Assembly (NCBI RefSeq): GCF_017347095.1
Contig: NZ_JADPRZ010000009.1
Coordinates: 35,885 to 99,884, forward strand
Origin: Sporosarcina sp. E16_8
GTDB lineage: Bacteria; Bacillota; Bacilli; Bacillales_A; Planococcaceae
Length of the DNA stretch: 64,000 nucleotides
Direction of reading: 5' to 3'
A model generated the notes under the pieces. That model was not told the origin of the DNA and searched no databases. It saw nothing but the letters and a program-made list of their open reading frames with translations. Position 1 is the first letter of the stretch; each line of letters begins with the position of its first letter. Of the stretch, positions 17,019 to 26,521 are shown piece by piece. A program made the translations under genes and the position numbers.

Positions 17019-17921
17019 ATGAAGAGAATGAGAACACTATCAAAGATCCGAGAGGATTGGGTCCTCTACTGCATGCTTATACCAGGAATTACATACTTTG
17101 TGGTATTTCACGTTATACCAATCATAGGTATGAAACTAGCATTTCAAGATTATCGAATAATCGGTGATAATGTTTGGGTTGGATTGAAGCATTTCAAATT
17201 ACTGATGGATTCATCTGCTTTTTTTGATGTATTACAAAATACAATCATAATAAGTTCGATGAAAATTATCTTTATTTTCCCTATACCTATTATTCTCTCA
17301 TTATTAATAAATGAAGTAAGATCAGGGCCTTTTAGAAAATATGTACAGGCAGTAGCTTATTTACCACATTTTTTATCATGGGTCGTTATAGCAGGTGTTT
17401 GGATTAGTTTTTTACATCCTCTAGATGGTGGTATCAATGTTATTAGGGATTTTTTCAATCTTCCTTCAATCGATTTTATGACCAGCAAGGAACATATTCG
17501 TTGGGTATTGGTTTTCTCTGAAATGTGGCGTAGTGCTGGTTGGGATTCAATACTATACATTGCAGCAATCATGAAAATTAGTCCATCTTTATACGAAGCA
17601 GCAAGAATGGATGGAGCTTCTACCTATCAACAAATGAAGTATATTACACTACCTTCATTAGCTAGTACAGTCGTAACGATCTTTATTCTGAATTTAGGAT
17701 TTTTTATGAATGCAGGTTTTGATCAGGTATTTAATTTAAGCAATGACTCTGTTAACAGTGTTATAGATATTTTAGACACTTATGTATATAGGATTGGGAT
17801 CTTAAATGGTCAATATGCTTATGCTACAGCTGCAAGTTTATTTAAAGGGCTTGTAGGTATTGTGTTGATTCTAGGAACACATTATATATCAAAAAAATAC
17901 ACTGGAAACGGTGTCTGGTAG
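17019..17921 (+). CDS. ABC sugar permease, LplB-like (CUT1)
   Basis: 300 residues with six predicted membrane helices, the first around 20-40. The cytoplasmic EAA loop that docks the ATPase is SLYEAARMDGASTYQQMKYI (about residues 189-208). Its N-terminus (DWVLYCMLIPGITYFVVFHVIP) is of the LplB/YtcP-associated type, used for oligosaccharides and complex glycans. It starts three bases after the kinase stop. No ATPase is encoded in the operon; such importers normally borrow a shared MsmX-type ATPase. Confidence 0.9.
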   Translation: MKRMRTLSKIREDWVLYCMLIPGITYFVVFHVIPIIGMKLAFQDYRIIGDNVWVGLKHFKLLMDSSAFFDVLQNTIIISSMKIIFIFPIPIILSLLINEVRSGPFRKYVQAVAYLPHFLSWVVIAGVWISFLHPLDGGINVIRDFFNLPSIDFMTSKEHIRWVLVFSEMWRSAGWDSILYIAAIMKISPSLYEAARMDGASTYQQMKYITLPSLASTVVTIFILNLGFFMNAGFDQVFNLSNDSVNSVIDILDTYVYRIGILNGQYAYATAASLFKGLVGIVLILGTHYISKKYTGNGVW

Positions 17922-17937
17922 TTTTGGAGGAATTAAG

Positions 17938-18816
17938 ATGAGGAAAATACCCTGGTCAAAAGTGATTATCTATTCCCTGTTGCTATTTCTTGCATTATCA
18001 GTTTTAATACCATTACTAAATTTACTAGCCATGTCATTATCGGATCCTAAACGTGTAAACGAGCTATCGGGTTTAGGCATCCTCCCTAAGGGGTTCTCAC
18101 TTATCAATTATAAAATACTTTTGTCCCATCCACTAATTTTAAGAAGTATTGGTAACTCATTATTAATTACTATTGTAGGTACACTTCTAAATTTAGTTCT
18201 AACGACAATGACTGCCTATGTTTTGGCGAAAACTCAGTTTATAGGAAAAAAGGTTGTTATCATTTTTCTAATTGTAATCATGGTGGTAGACCCATCTATG
18301 ATTACTGAATACTTATTAATTAAAGATTTAGGGTTACTTGATACGTACACATCGCTTATTTTGTATAGGGCAATAAGTGTATATTACTTATTCATACTGA
18401 TGAGATTTTTCAATGAAGTTCCTGATGGTATTATAGAGGCTGCAAGAATTGATGGTGCTGGACATTTCAAGATATTCACTAAAATAATGCTTCCGTTGTC
18501 AAAACCTGCAATAGCTACATTCACCTTGTTTTATGGTGTATATCACTGGAATGAATATTTTAGAGCTACTATTTATTTGACAGATCCAAACAAATGGCCA
18601 CTTCAGGTTGTCCTTAGACAATTTGTCATTCGTCAAGATAATACTACTTTACTAAGTGGTTTAAGTTCAGAGTCTTATGATGTATTAGCAAGTTTAGATT
18701 TCCCATCATTACAAGCAGGGACGATTATTATCTCTATAATTCCTTTATTATTTTTATATCCTTTAATACTTAAACACTTTGCAAAGGGGGCCTTAGAGGG
18801 AGGAGTTAAAGATTAA
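17938..18816 (+). CDS. ABC sugar permease, LplC-like (CUT1)
   Basis: About 292 residues, six helices. The EAA loop is IIEAARIDGAGHFKIFTKIM (about residues 164-183). It forms the transmembrane heterodimer with the permease just upstream. ATG 17938 has a TTTGGAGGA site, whereas the upstream in-frame codons lack one. The MSLSDPKRVNELSGLGILPKGF-like segment after helix 1 (read in parts) is typical of LplC/YtcP proteins. Confidence 0.9.
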   Translation: MRKIPWSKVIIYSLLLFLALSVLIPLLNLLAMSLSDPKRVNELSGLGILPKGFSLINYKILLSHPLILRSIGNSLLITIVGTLLNLVLTTMTAYVLAKTQFIGKKVVIIFLIVIMVVDPSMITEYLLIKDLGLLDTYTSLILYRAISVYYLFILMRFFNEVPDGIIEAARIDGAGHFKIFTKIMLPLSKPAIATFTLFYGVYHWNEYFRATIYLTDPNKWPLQVVLRQFVIRQDNTTLLSGLSSESYDVLASLDFPSLQAGTIIISIIPLLFLYPLILKHFAKGALEGGVKD

Positions 18817-18860
18817 AAGTGGTAATTACTTTGGTATTTAAAAAAAGGGGAGGAAAAGAA

Positions 18861-20333
18861 ATGAAAAAACTTTTTTTAGCGTTTGTGATGATTTTAATGA
18901 TCGGGGTACTAGCAGCTTGTACAAATTCAGAAAAAGCGGAAAAAGAAACGCCTGTTAAGGAGGGGGAAACACCTGCTGAAGTTGGCAAAACAACTATTAA
19001 GGTTGTATTTAAAGATGATGGTCCATCAAATCCCGTCGCTGTAACCTATTATGAAAAGTTAGCTGAGGGATTAAAGAAAGATATGGATTTGGATGTGGAA
19101 TTTGAACTTGTAGAGGTTGCACAAGGTGACTACGCTGAAAAATTAAATTTATTGTTATATAGTGGCGAAATACCTGACCTGATTTATTTCCAAGGTGCAG
19201 ACCAACAAATAGCTGATCAGGGGCTATTAGAAGATTTAACACCTTACATTGAGAAATCGAAATACATTAAATCAACAATGAATCCACATAACGAAGCTAG
19301 AATGAAAAACTATCCGTACTTACTTTGGATTAAACCACTTGATCCTCGTGTTCCCGTAGTAAGAAAAGATTGGTTTGATCAAGCAAGTACTTCCGCTGCA
19401 TTAGTAGAAAATCCGACGGTAGAGAACTATCGAGCATTTTTCGACGAAATTGTAAAAATCGGAAAATCTACAAGTGCTGTGACTGTTGCTGGGGACATAC
19501 GTGAGTTGGATTATACTTTTGATATGGCTTTTGGTATCAATCAAACATGGTTAGATAATAACAATGGTTTCGAACATTTCAAAGTGTCTTCGCAAACAAA
19601 AAATAAATTAAAGTTTTATCGAGAGTTGTATGAGGATGGTTTACTTGATCAACAATATTTAACGAAAAAACATGATACTAAACAAGAAGTGTTTTATAAG
19701 GGAGAAACTGCAGTTATCCCAGGAACAAATGGGAAAGTAATTGATATCTATAACGATAGAATGATAGTACTAAACGGCGAAAAGTCGGAATTGGAAGTTT
19801 TACCTCCGGCAAAGGGAGAGTATCAAGGTTTTGGAGCCACAGATATCTCGAAAGAATCTAGAGGGGTTGCAATATCATCTCAATCCAAGAATAAAGAGAT
19901 AGTATTTGAAGTCCTTGATTACTTAGCAAGTCCTGAAGGTCAAAAATTGGATAGATTAGGTTTTGAAGGAGAACATTATAATATTGTTGATGGCAAAATT
20001 GAACTTACAGAAAAATATTATGGTGATTGGTATGCACGCTACTGGGAACCCAATAAAACTGAGTTTGATCTATCACCAAAAACGCCCCTTTTAGGTGAAG
20101 CGGCAGCAAAATCTATAGAAATGGTTGAAAGCTACTATAGTGAAGATAATGCTTTTGTATTACCAGAAGAATATATTGCCCAGTGGGATGCAATGGAAAA
20201 CTTGTACAAAGAGTATTCTGCAGATATTATTACTGGGAAAAAACCATTGGATGCTTTCGATGAATATGTTGAAAAGTGGTATGCAGCTGGTGGTGAATCA
20301 CTAACTAAATATGCTAATGACAATATAAAATAA
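18861..20333 (+). CDS. extracellular solute-binding lipoprotein (LplA-like)
   Basis: About 490 residues. A lipoprotein signal peptide ends in LAAC with the lipidated Cys at residue 20, then a Glu/Lys/Thr-rich linker. The rest is a family 1-type periplasmic-binding fold with aromatic and acidic residues in the cleft. It should capture the substrate at the outer face of the membrane and pass it to the two permeases. ATG 18861 has GGGGAGGAAAAG upstream; the longer frame from 18819 has none. Substrate unknown; its neighbours suggest a ribosyl or glycosyl conjugate. Confidence 0.9.
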   Translation: MKKLFLAFVMILMIGVLAACTNSEKAEKETPVKEGETPAEVGKTTIKVVFKDDGPSNPVAVTYYEKLAEGLKKDMDLDVEFELVEVAQGDYAEKLNLLLYSGEIPDLIYFQGADQQIADQGLLEDLTPYIEKSKYIKSTMNPHNEARMKNYPYLLWIKPLDPRVPVVRKDWFDQASTSAALVENPTVENYRAFFDEIVKIGKSTSAVTVAGDIRELDYTFDMAFGINQTWLDNNNGFEHFKVSSQTKNKLKFYRELYEDGLLDQQYLTKKHDTKQEVFYKGETAVIPGTNGKVIDIYNDRMIVLNGEKSELEVLPPAKGEYQGFGATDISKESRGVAISSQSKNKEIVFEVLDYLASPEGQKLDRLGFEGEHYNIVDGKIELTEKYYGDWYARYWEPNKTEFDLSPKTPLLGEAAAKSIEMVESYYSEDNAFVLPEEYIAQWDAMENLYKEYSADIITGKKPLDAFDEYVEKWYAAGGESLTKYANDNIK

Positions 20334-20345
20334 GGAGTTAAATAA

Positions 20346-21497
20346 ATGATTGATTTTCAAGAGCGAGTTAAGGGTGTACTACTATCAACGGCGTTAGGTG
20401 ATGCGCTTGGCGCGCCTGTTGAAAAGTTGAGTTATGCAGAAATTAAAGAAAAATATGGGAGAGTAGAGTCTCTTCACACTAAGTGGTATAAGGATGATTT
20501 GAGCTCTGATGAGAGCCTCGGGAAATCGAGGGGAAATGGAATTGTTACAGATGATACCTTAATGACGTTAGCGTTATGTAATGTTTATCAGATAGAAAAA
20601 AGACATTTGGATGCTTATGATATGGCGAATGAATTTGCTAAAGAAATTGCTTTCAGAAAAGTATATATTCCCGAATTTGATCGAGAGACGATGTTAATTG
20701 AACGCCTATTTTATCCGGAGAAACATATCTTTTTACGAAATGTTTTAGCAAACTGTGATCCCAGAGAAGGCGGATATGGCAACATGATAAATTGCGGTGC
20801 AGCCATGTATATTGCTCCTATTGGGATTGTAAATGCAGGAAATCCTAAAGGGGCATATGATGAAGCAATTTCATTTGCTATGGCTCACCAAGCGAGTTAT
20901 GGATTAGAAGCAGCAGGAGTTTTGGCTGCTTGTGTATCCAAGGCTTTTGAACAAGATACAACGATTGAGGAAATAGTTGAGGTAGCCATACATTATGCAA
21001 AAGATGGAACCAAAGCAGCTATTAAAGCAATAACCGATCTCGCTAAAGAGCTTAGGAGAAATAATGCATCTATTGATGAAGTTGTAGCATCATTTCATAA
21101 TTGTCTCGAAAACTTTTCACCTATGAAAAATGATGTTCATAGAAAAATGGAGAAGTTAGGCATACCATCTAATCACTACACACCAAGCAGGTTGTGGTCC
21201 ATAGAGGAACTCCCGATAGCATTGGGATTCATCGTCTATAATAACGGAGAATTTTATAAAACTATATATGATGGCATTAATTCAGGACGTGATACTGACT
21301 CTATTGGCGTTATGATTGGCGTTATTTTAGGAGCTATGTATGGTTCATCTGCCATTACTGACGAAGATATCGAGACGCTAGAAGCTGCAAATCATTTAGA
21401 TTTTAATAAACTCACAAACTCATTTAGTGAAGTAGCAAAAAATATTATTTCAAGTGATATTCATAATATGGAGAAGGTGAAAAAAATACTTAGATAA
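20346..21497 (+). CDS. ADP-ribosylglycohydrolase-family protein 1 (DraG/ARH type)
   Basis: 383 residues, no signal peptide, so cytosolic. The all-helical ARH fold is marked by GDALGAPVEKL near residue 18, the metal motif TDDT at Thr68-Asp69-Asp70-Thr71 and the second motif GRDTDSIG with Asp316-Thr317-Asp318. These are the ligands of the two Mg2+ ions, so the protein looks catalytically competent. Characterised members hydrolyse N- or O-glycosidic bonds of ribose in ADP-ribosyl conjugates. Placed in a sugar-import operon with a ribokinase, it more likely acts on an imported small ribosyl conjugate than on modified proteins; that is inference. Confidence 0.88.
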   Translation: MIDFQERVKGVLLSTALGDALGAPVEKLSYAEIKEKYGRVESLHTKWYKDDLSSDESLGKSRGNGIVTDDTLMTLALCNVYQIEKRHLDAYDMANEFAKEIAFRKVYIPEFDRETMLIERLFYPEKHIFLRNVLANCDPREGGYGNMINCGAAMYIAPIGIVNAGNPKGAYDEAISFAMAHQASYGLEAAGVLAACVSKAFEQDTTIEEIVEVAIHYAKDGTKAAIKAITDLAKELRRNNASIDEVVASFHNCLENFSPMKNDVHRKMEKLGIPSNHYTPSRLWSIEELPIALGFIVYNNGEFYKTIYDGINSGRDTDSIGVMIGVILGAMYGSSAITDEDIETLEAANHLDFNKLTNSFSEVAKNIISSDIHNMEKVKKILR

Positions 21498-21517
21498 TTT
21501 AAGGAGGAGGTATTCTG

Positions 21518-23617
21518 GTGTTACCGAACAATTATATAGAAAAAATATATTCAGGATTTATTGGAATGAATGCCGGTATTAGATTAGGGGTACCTGTCGA
21601 GCCAACAGAATGGACTCCTGAAATTATTCGTGATGTATACGGGGAAATAAAGGGTTACCTGAAAGATTACAAAACATTTTCTGCAGATGATGATGCTAAT
21701 GGTCCTGTTTTTTTTATAAGGGCGTTAATTGATGAGAAAAAAAGTGACAAGCTAGAACCCCAGGATGTTGCAAAAGCTTGGTTGAACTATTCTCGTGAAG
21801 GAATTGGGATGTTTTGGTGGGGCGGCGAGGGAATTAGCACTGAACATACAGCATACTTAAACCTAGAAAAGGGGATTCCAGCTCCCCTTTCTGGTTCTTC
21901 TGAAACGAACGGACTTGTGATGTCTGAACAAATTGGTGGACAGATATTCATCGATACTTGGGGGCTGTTATTCCCGAATAACCCAAGTAAGGCGGCAGAT
22001 TATGCTGAAATTGCCGCAAGTGTATCACATGATAAAAATGGTTTATATGGTGCCAGGTTTATTGCAGCATGTATAGCTAGTGCTTTTTCAGCTACCACTA
22101 TAGCAACAATTATTGAGGAAGGGTTAAACGTAATTCCTCAGGACTCAACCTATGCCGCCGTCGTTCGAAAAGTTCAAGAATTTCACGGTGAATATCCGAA
22201 TGATTTTTTGAAGTGTAGAAATTATCTAGAGCAAGAATGGGGATATGATAAATATACTGGCGTATGTCATATCATTCCTAACGCGGGTGTATGTGTATTA
22301 TCGCTTCTCTACGGGAATGGCAATCTTGCACGTACAATAGAAATTGCAACAATGTGTGGATGGGACACTGATTGCAATGCGGGAAATGTAGGAACTGTTG
22401 TAGGTGTTTTTGTAGGCATAAATGAAATTCCTGATAACTACCGAAAACCTATAAATGATTTTATTGCTACCTCTAGTGCCTCAGGTTATTTAAATATAGT
22501 AGATATTCCTACTTTCGTAAAATCACTCGCTTTATTAGGCTATAGCCAAGCAAAAGAGCAAGCTCCAGCATCTTTAGTAAGCAGTTATAAAGAAGAAGAA
22601 GTATATTTTGATTTTTCTCTCCCTGGATCTACACATGGATTTAAAACTAATTATTCATTTAAAACCTTTTTGAAACACAATTCGAGACAAGGTTATAAGA
22701 CGCCTGGGGTATTAGAAATATTTTTAGACCGAATGATTAAAGGCGAAAAAAGTAGAGTGTATTATAAGACATTTTACCGTAGAGAAGATTTTAATGATGA
22801 AAAATATAAACCAACATTTGCTCCTATAGCATATAGTGGTCAAACTGTTTCAGCGAAGGTTTTAACTGAACGTTTTCGAGGAGAAGAAATTCAGATAACA
22901 CCATATGTGCGTAATACCTATACAAAGGAAATAATAGAACTAAATAAAATGGTTCTAATCGATAATGAATGGCAAACAATTGAATTTATAATACCTAAAA
23001 CAGATGGGACTTTTGTGGATGAAGTAGGGTTTATTTTTGAAAGTCCTTCCACGCTAACAAATAGAGCATTTGGCAAAGTCTATTTAGATGAATTTCATAT
23101 ATATGGTACACCAGACTATTCAATTAACTTTTCAAAGCAATCCATAGAATTCTTAAGTGTAACTCCTTTTTCTCATCATAGAGGGAATTGGGGATTGCAG
23201 GATGATGCGATGGTGGTTGAAAGTGAGACAGACTGTGCTTCCTTTACAGGCCATTATTATATGAGAGATGCTACTATTCGAGCAACATTAACTCCGACTA
23301 AAGGTTACCATCATGCATTAATTTTTCGTGCAGAAGGTGTGAAGAGATATTATCAAATTGGGTTTGATGGAAAGGGGAAAGTATCTCTTTATGTACAGGA
23401 CTTCGGACTATCTTTATTAAAGAGTGCTTCATATAACTGGGAATTAGGAGAAAGCTATAGATTTGAACTAACGTGTCGAGGAAATGATATAGGATTTTCC
23501 ATAAACAGTAAGGAAGTCATGAATCATAGTGATTCAAGATATTCTCATGGCATGTTTGGATTTTCTCTGACTGAAAAAGGCGCAACTTCTTTTAAGAACA
23601 TCGTGGTGAATCCTTAA
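21518..23617 (+). CDS. ADP-ribosylglycohydrolase-family protein 2 with C-terminal beta-sandwich region
   Basis: 699 residues starting at GTG 21518 behind AAGGAGGAGG. The first 340 residues are a divergent ARH domain: FIGMNAGIRLGVPVEP replaces the usual GDALG box, the first metal motif is ADDD (Asp57-59), and the second is GWDTDCNAG with Asp283-Thr284-Asp285. So the ligand positions are kept with altered context. Residues about 365-699 are beta-rich and contain a last part (DATIRATLTPTKGYHHALIFR, then YYQIGFDGKGKVSLYV) resembling concanavalin A-like/DUF1080-type lectin folds. No signal peptide. It may recognise a bulky glycan or aglycone part of the same substrate handled by protein 1. Confidence 0.8.
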   Translation: MLPNNYIEKIYSGFIGMNAGIRLGVPVEPTEWTPEIIRDVYGEIKGYLKDYKTFSADDDANGPVFFIRALIDEKKSDKLEPQDVAKAWLNYSREGIGMFWWGGEGISTEHTAYLNLEKGIPAPLSGSSETNGLVMSEQIGGQIFIDTWGLLFPNNPSKAADYAEIAASVSHDKNGLYGARFIAACIASAFSATTIATIIEEGLNVIPQDSTYAAVVRKVQEFHGEYPNDFLKCRNYLEQEWGYDKYTGVCHIIPNAGVCVLSLLYGNGNLARTIEIATMCGWDTDCNAGNVGTVVGVFVGINEIPDNYRKPINDFIATSSASGYLNIVDIPTFVKSLALLGYSQAKEQAPASLVSSYKEEEVYFDFSLPGSTHGFKTNYSFKTFLKHNSRQGYKTPGVLEIFLDRMIKGEKSRVYYKTFYRREDFNDEKYKPTFAPIAYSGQTVSAKVLTERFRGEEIQITPYVRNTYTKEIIELNKMVLIDNEWQTIEFIIPKTDGTFVDEVGFIFESPSTLTNRAFGKVYLDEFHIYGTPDYSINFSKQSIEFLSVTPFSHHRGNWGLQDDAMVVESETDCASFTGHYYMRDATIRATLTPTKGYHHALIFRAEGVKRYYQIGFDGKGKVSLYVQDFGLSLLKSASYNWELGESYRFELTCRGNDIGFSINSKEVMNHSDSRYSHGMFGFSLTEKGATSFKNIVVNP

Positions 23618-23786
23618 AGTACTATTCTCTTATAAAGAGGTTGTTGATAAATTCAAGAGTTGTGAGGAATAAAGAACGTAGGTAAGTTGAACAAATCAAT
23701 ATCTATATGAAATGGGAAGAAGCATCTTTCAAGGAATTATTAATTCCGAATTTATAATTTACTTTTATTTAGTTTTTAGTAGGAGG

Positions 23787-23867
23787 ATGAAAAAAGAGGC
23801 TAGAATGGTAATGTTCATAGAAAATATGTTTGAAATTCCAATGCCTCGTGGAGAAGGGATAAGATAG
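23787..23867 (+). CDS. possible 26-aa leader ORF before the HAD gene
   Basis: ATG 23787 sits directly on AGGAGG (too close) and ATG 23805 has AAGAGG; the product ends MFEIPMPRGEGIR one base before the next ATG. No family is recognised and it may be chance. Confidence 0.2.
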   Translation: MKKEARMVMFIENMFEIPMPRGEGIR

Positions 23868-23868
23868 T

Positions 23869-24627
23869 ATGGTGAATTATCGTTTGTTAGTTTTGGATTT
23901 AGATGGAACAGTACTGACTCGAGATGGTCAAATCACTGATGAATCAAAATTATGGATATCCCGAGCAATAGCAGCCGGGGTTGTAGTGATTCTTGCTACT
24001 GGTCGAGGTCTGCATCAAGAAATTGAAGCTTTCCGTGAAGCATTAGATTTAGATACCCCTATGGTATTGGCTAATGGAGGGGAAATTTGGGAGGGAACTG
24101 GAAAGATTTTAGAGCGATACTATATTAGTAAAGAAGATATTCGCATGTTGCACAGTATATCAATCGAAGCGAAGGCCGAATTTGGTGGTTACAGCGTTGA
24201 AAAAGGACCTGATGAAAAGGATATATGGACCGATGAAATGTTTGATTTTGATTGGATAACATTTAGTATTCGTCATGAAAATCCGAATGCATTAGACCAT
24301 CTAAAAAAGCACGTTGAAAATTCAGCTACGTTGGAAGTCATTAGTTCTGCATCTGCCAATATGGATTTCTCATTAAAAGGGATCTCCAAAGAATCAGGTG
24401 TAAGAAGGGTTTGTGAGTATCTAAATATCGAGATGGAAAGTGTTATGGCAATAGGAGATAACCTTAATGACTTCAAATTAATTCAGTCTGCTGGATTAGG
24501 CATTGCTATGGGAAATGCTGATGATAAGCTAAAACAAGTAGCAGATCAGGTAACAGCTTCGAATGAAGAAGATGGAGTTGCGAAGGCAATTAAACGTTAT
24601 TTATTCGAAGAAAAAGATGCGGTGTAA
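23869..24627 (+). CDS. HAD-superfamily hydrolase, Cof type
   Basis: 252 residues. Motif I is LDLDGTV with nucleophile Asp10 and general acid Asp12; motif II Thr is in ATGRG; motif III Lys in LKGISKESG; motif IV is GDNLNDF. The Cof-type cap domain lies between about residues 85 and 185. Members dephosphorylate sugar phosphates, nucleotides or pyridoxal phosphate. As last gene after the ARH pair it could remove a phosphate from a released sugar- or nucleotide-phosphate. It is separated from the previous gene by 250 bases, so it may have its own promoter, and a terminator follows at 24697. Confidence 0.88.
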   Translation: MVNYRLLVLDLDGTVLTRDGQITDESKLWISRAIAAGVVVILATGRGLHQEIEAFREALDLDTPMVLANGGEIWEGTGKILERYYISKEDIRMLHSISIEAKAEFGGYSVEKGPDEKDIWTDEMFDFDWITFSIRHENPNALDHLKKHVENSATLEVISSASANMDFSLKGISKESGVRRVCEYLNIEMESVMAIGDNLNDFKLIQSAGLGIAMGNADDKLKQVADQVTASNEEDGVAKAIKRYLFEEKDAV

Positions 24628-24696
24628 TAGAAGAAGCTACTAAAAGTAACATGTGCAGGTTGATAAGAAACATAAAGATTAAAATGAGTCAAAAGT

Positions 24697-24740
24697 AATT
24701 CCGCCCATTGTAATAGAAATTACAATGGGGGGAATTTTAG
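24697..24740 (+). terminator. terminator of the ribosyl-conjugate operon
   Basis: Arms 24697-24714 and 24719-24736 pair with one mismatch, followed by TTTTAG. The right end of a family B-like repeat (ACAGGTAACTGAAATTAAAG, about 24764-24783) lies just beyond. Confidence 0.75.
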
Positions 24741-24938
24741 TGTGCCCGGAAATTTTTTGATACAACAGGTAACTGAAATTAAAGCAACACAATACTTGAG
24801 CACTAAACAGTATGAATGGATACAAAAACCAAGCATTGCTGCATCTTTAAGTGAACGGATGGCGACGTAAAGTAGCATCGATTAAGTCATGGCTGAAACT
24901 AATCGCAGAGGAACTTAGCCATAATATACGTATTTTTT

Positions 24939-24960
24939 TAATAGTAATCATTACGATTTA
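24939..24960. promoter_or_regulatory. Zur box 1
   Basis: AGTAATCATTACGATTT is close to the Bacillus Zur operator (AAATCGTAATNATTACGATTT). It lies immediately upstream of the -35 region of the ZinT-like gene. Confidence 0.75.
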
Positions 24961-24962
24961 TA

Positions 24963-24991
24963 TTGACGACAGCAAAAGTTGGATATATAAT
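24963..24991 (+). promoter_or_regulatory. sigma-A promoter of the ZinT-like gene
   Basis: TTGACG (24963-24968) and TATAAT (24986-24991), spacer 17. It is flanked on both sides by Zur-like boxes. Confidence 0.75.
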
Positions 24992-24993
24992 CG

Positions 24994-25016
24994 TAAAGCG
25001 GAATGATTACTATTTA
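24994..25016. promoter_or_regulatory. Zur box 2
   Basis: The reverse strand reads AAATAGTAATCATTCCGCTT, the same arrangement as box 1 with two mismatches in the second arm. It covers the predicted transcription start. Confidence 0.65.
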
Positions 25017-25033
25017 GAGAAGAGGTATGAGGA

Positions 25034-25747
25034 ATGAAGAGTACAACAGTAAAATGGGTAAGTATACTAACAGTGAGCTCGATACTTGTAGGGTGTCAAG
25101 CTGTAGATTCGAAAGAAGAGATTACTAGTAGCGAAGCGTTAACGACAACGCAAGACGTTGATAGTCATTCACATGAAAGTGAGCACAATCACGCACACGA
25201 TGAAGAAACAGAAAAAATTCACGCTGGGTATTTTGAAGATAGCCAAGTACATGAGCGTTCGCTTTCTGATTGGGAAGGGGACTGGCAATCTGTGTATCCA
25301 TATTTACTAGACGGAACGTTAGATGAGGTATTTGCTCATAAAGTGCAACAGAATGAAGCTATGACAGCACAAGAATATAAATCGTATTACGACGTAGGAT
25401 ATAAAACCGATACTGAGCGTATCGTTATTCAAGGAAATACTGTGACGTTTTTCAACAATGGAGAGGCTAATACAGGTGAGTATCAATCCGATGGATACGA
25501 AATTCTCACATATGAAGCAGGGAATAAAGGGGTAAGGTATATATTTAAATTGGTAGAACCAACGAAAGGGATCCCTCAGTATATTCAATTTAGTGATCAT
25601 AGTATCTCACCAAATGATGCGGATCATTATCATTTGTATTGGGGTGATGATCGCAAAGATTTAGTAGAGGAAGTAATTAATTGGCCTACATTTTACCCGT
25701 CAGAATTGGATGGGCATGCGATTGCACATGAGATGATGGCACATTAA
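25034..25747 (+). CDS. ZinT-domain zinc-binding lipoprotein
   Basis: 237 residues. The lipoprotein signal ends LVGC with Cys21, followed by a His-rich linker (HSHESEHNHAHDEE, residues about 45-58) typical of zinc-capturing proteins. The ZinT core shows LSDWEGDWQSVYPYLLDG, YYDVGYKTDTERIVI and the conserved HYHLYWGDDR with metal-binding histidines. It would bind Zn2+ at the cell surface and hand it to an importer under zinc limitation. The two Zur-like boxes around its promoter predict repression in zinc excess. No Znu-type importer genes are adjacent; a hairpin at 25838 ends the unit. Confidence 0.92.
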   Translation: MKSTTVKWVSILTVSSILVGCQAVDSKEEITSSEALTTTQDVDSHSHESEHNHAHDEETEKIHAGYFEDSQVHERSLSDWEGDWQSVYPYLLDGTLDEVFAHKVQQNEAMTAQEYKSYYDVGYKTDTERIVIQGNTVTFFNNGEANTGEYQSDGYEILTYEAGNKGVRYIFKLVEPTKGIPQYIQFSDHSISPNDADHYHLYWGDDRKDLVEEVINWPTFYPSELDGHAIAHEMMAH

Positions 25748-26521
25748 TTTTACCGTTCATGGCAGTAGTCCATTTTAAAAGTATGTTTGAATCCTCAAAA
25801 CATTGTACCGTAAAATAAAGACAGTTGATCCTACTGGACGCAGTGAATTACTTTTCACTGCGTAAATTCGGACAAAATATGCTGCGTAGTAAACAAAAGA
25901 CATGGAAATTAATCATCGATTTTAGAAATGCTAAACGATCGTTTTGGTACTGCATTCACGCATACGTAAGTAGACTCTAGGATCCGCTGGAGGCCGCCCC
26001 TCTTTTTATAAAGAGGCTTTATTTTTTCCTCAACAATGGAATCGTCCATGTGATTGATACAATCAATGAGATCCACATTAATAGGTGCTGCCTGTGCGTG
26101 GGTTAATTAAGGTACAACTCAGAATTAATTCGAATTATGTGCTTTACAGGTAACTGGGATGAAACTATCGGTTCGCCGTGAACGGTGATATTGACCACTT
26201 AGCTATCCCGATTTCTTAACGGAACATACTAGACTTTATTATAGGTACAAGTTTCAAAATAGTATCCATCCCATTCTTTTAGGGTAGACTTTGTTTGAAA
26301 TACAGAAAGCCATTGATAAGACGCGTGGATTTGCATCAATGATAAAACAAGCATCACCAGGATTTATCTATACTTTCCAAACCCCTTGAAATTACTAACT
26401 TCATATCCATTTCTATACCAAGCCTTCGTAATTCTGATTAAATCAAGTCCCTGAATCTAATTTCTCATAACAACAGCCTCCTGTTGTAAACAGGGGGTTA
26501 GGTCTTTTGGAGGTGCATGTC
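25748..26521. other. long intergenic stretch with hairpins and repeat A4
   Basis: Terminator-like hairpins lie at 25838-25863 (ACGCAGTGAA arms) and 25999-26026 (CCTCTTT arms plus T-run), and repeat copy A4 at 26085-26155. On the minus strand 26250-26460 gives protein-like pieces (DLIRITKAWYRNGYEVSNF and NPGDACFIIDANPRVLSMAF) in shifted frames, perhaps a decayed gene, but I recognise no family. Confidence 0.4.
26085..26155. repeat. interspersed repeat family A, copy A4
   Basis: Left GGTGCTGCCTGTGCGTG, middle CAGAATTAATTCGAATTATG, right TTTACAGGTAACTGG. The right end resembles the right end of family B, linking the families. Confidence 0.7.
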
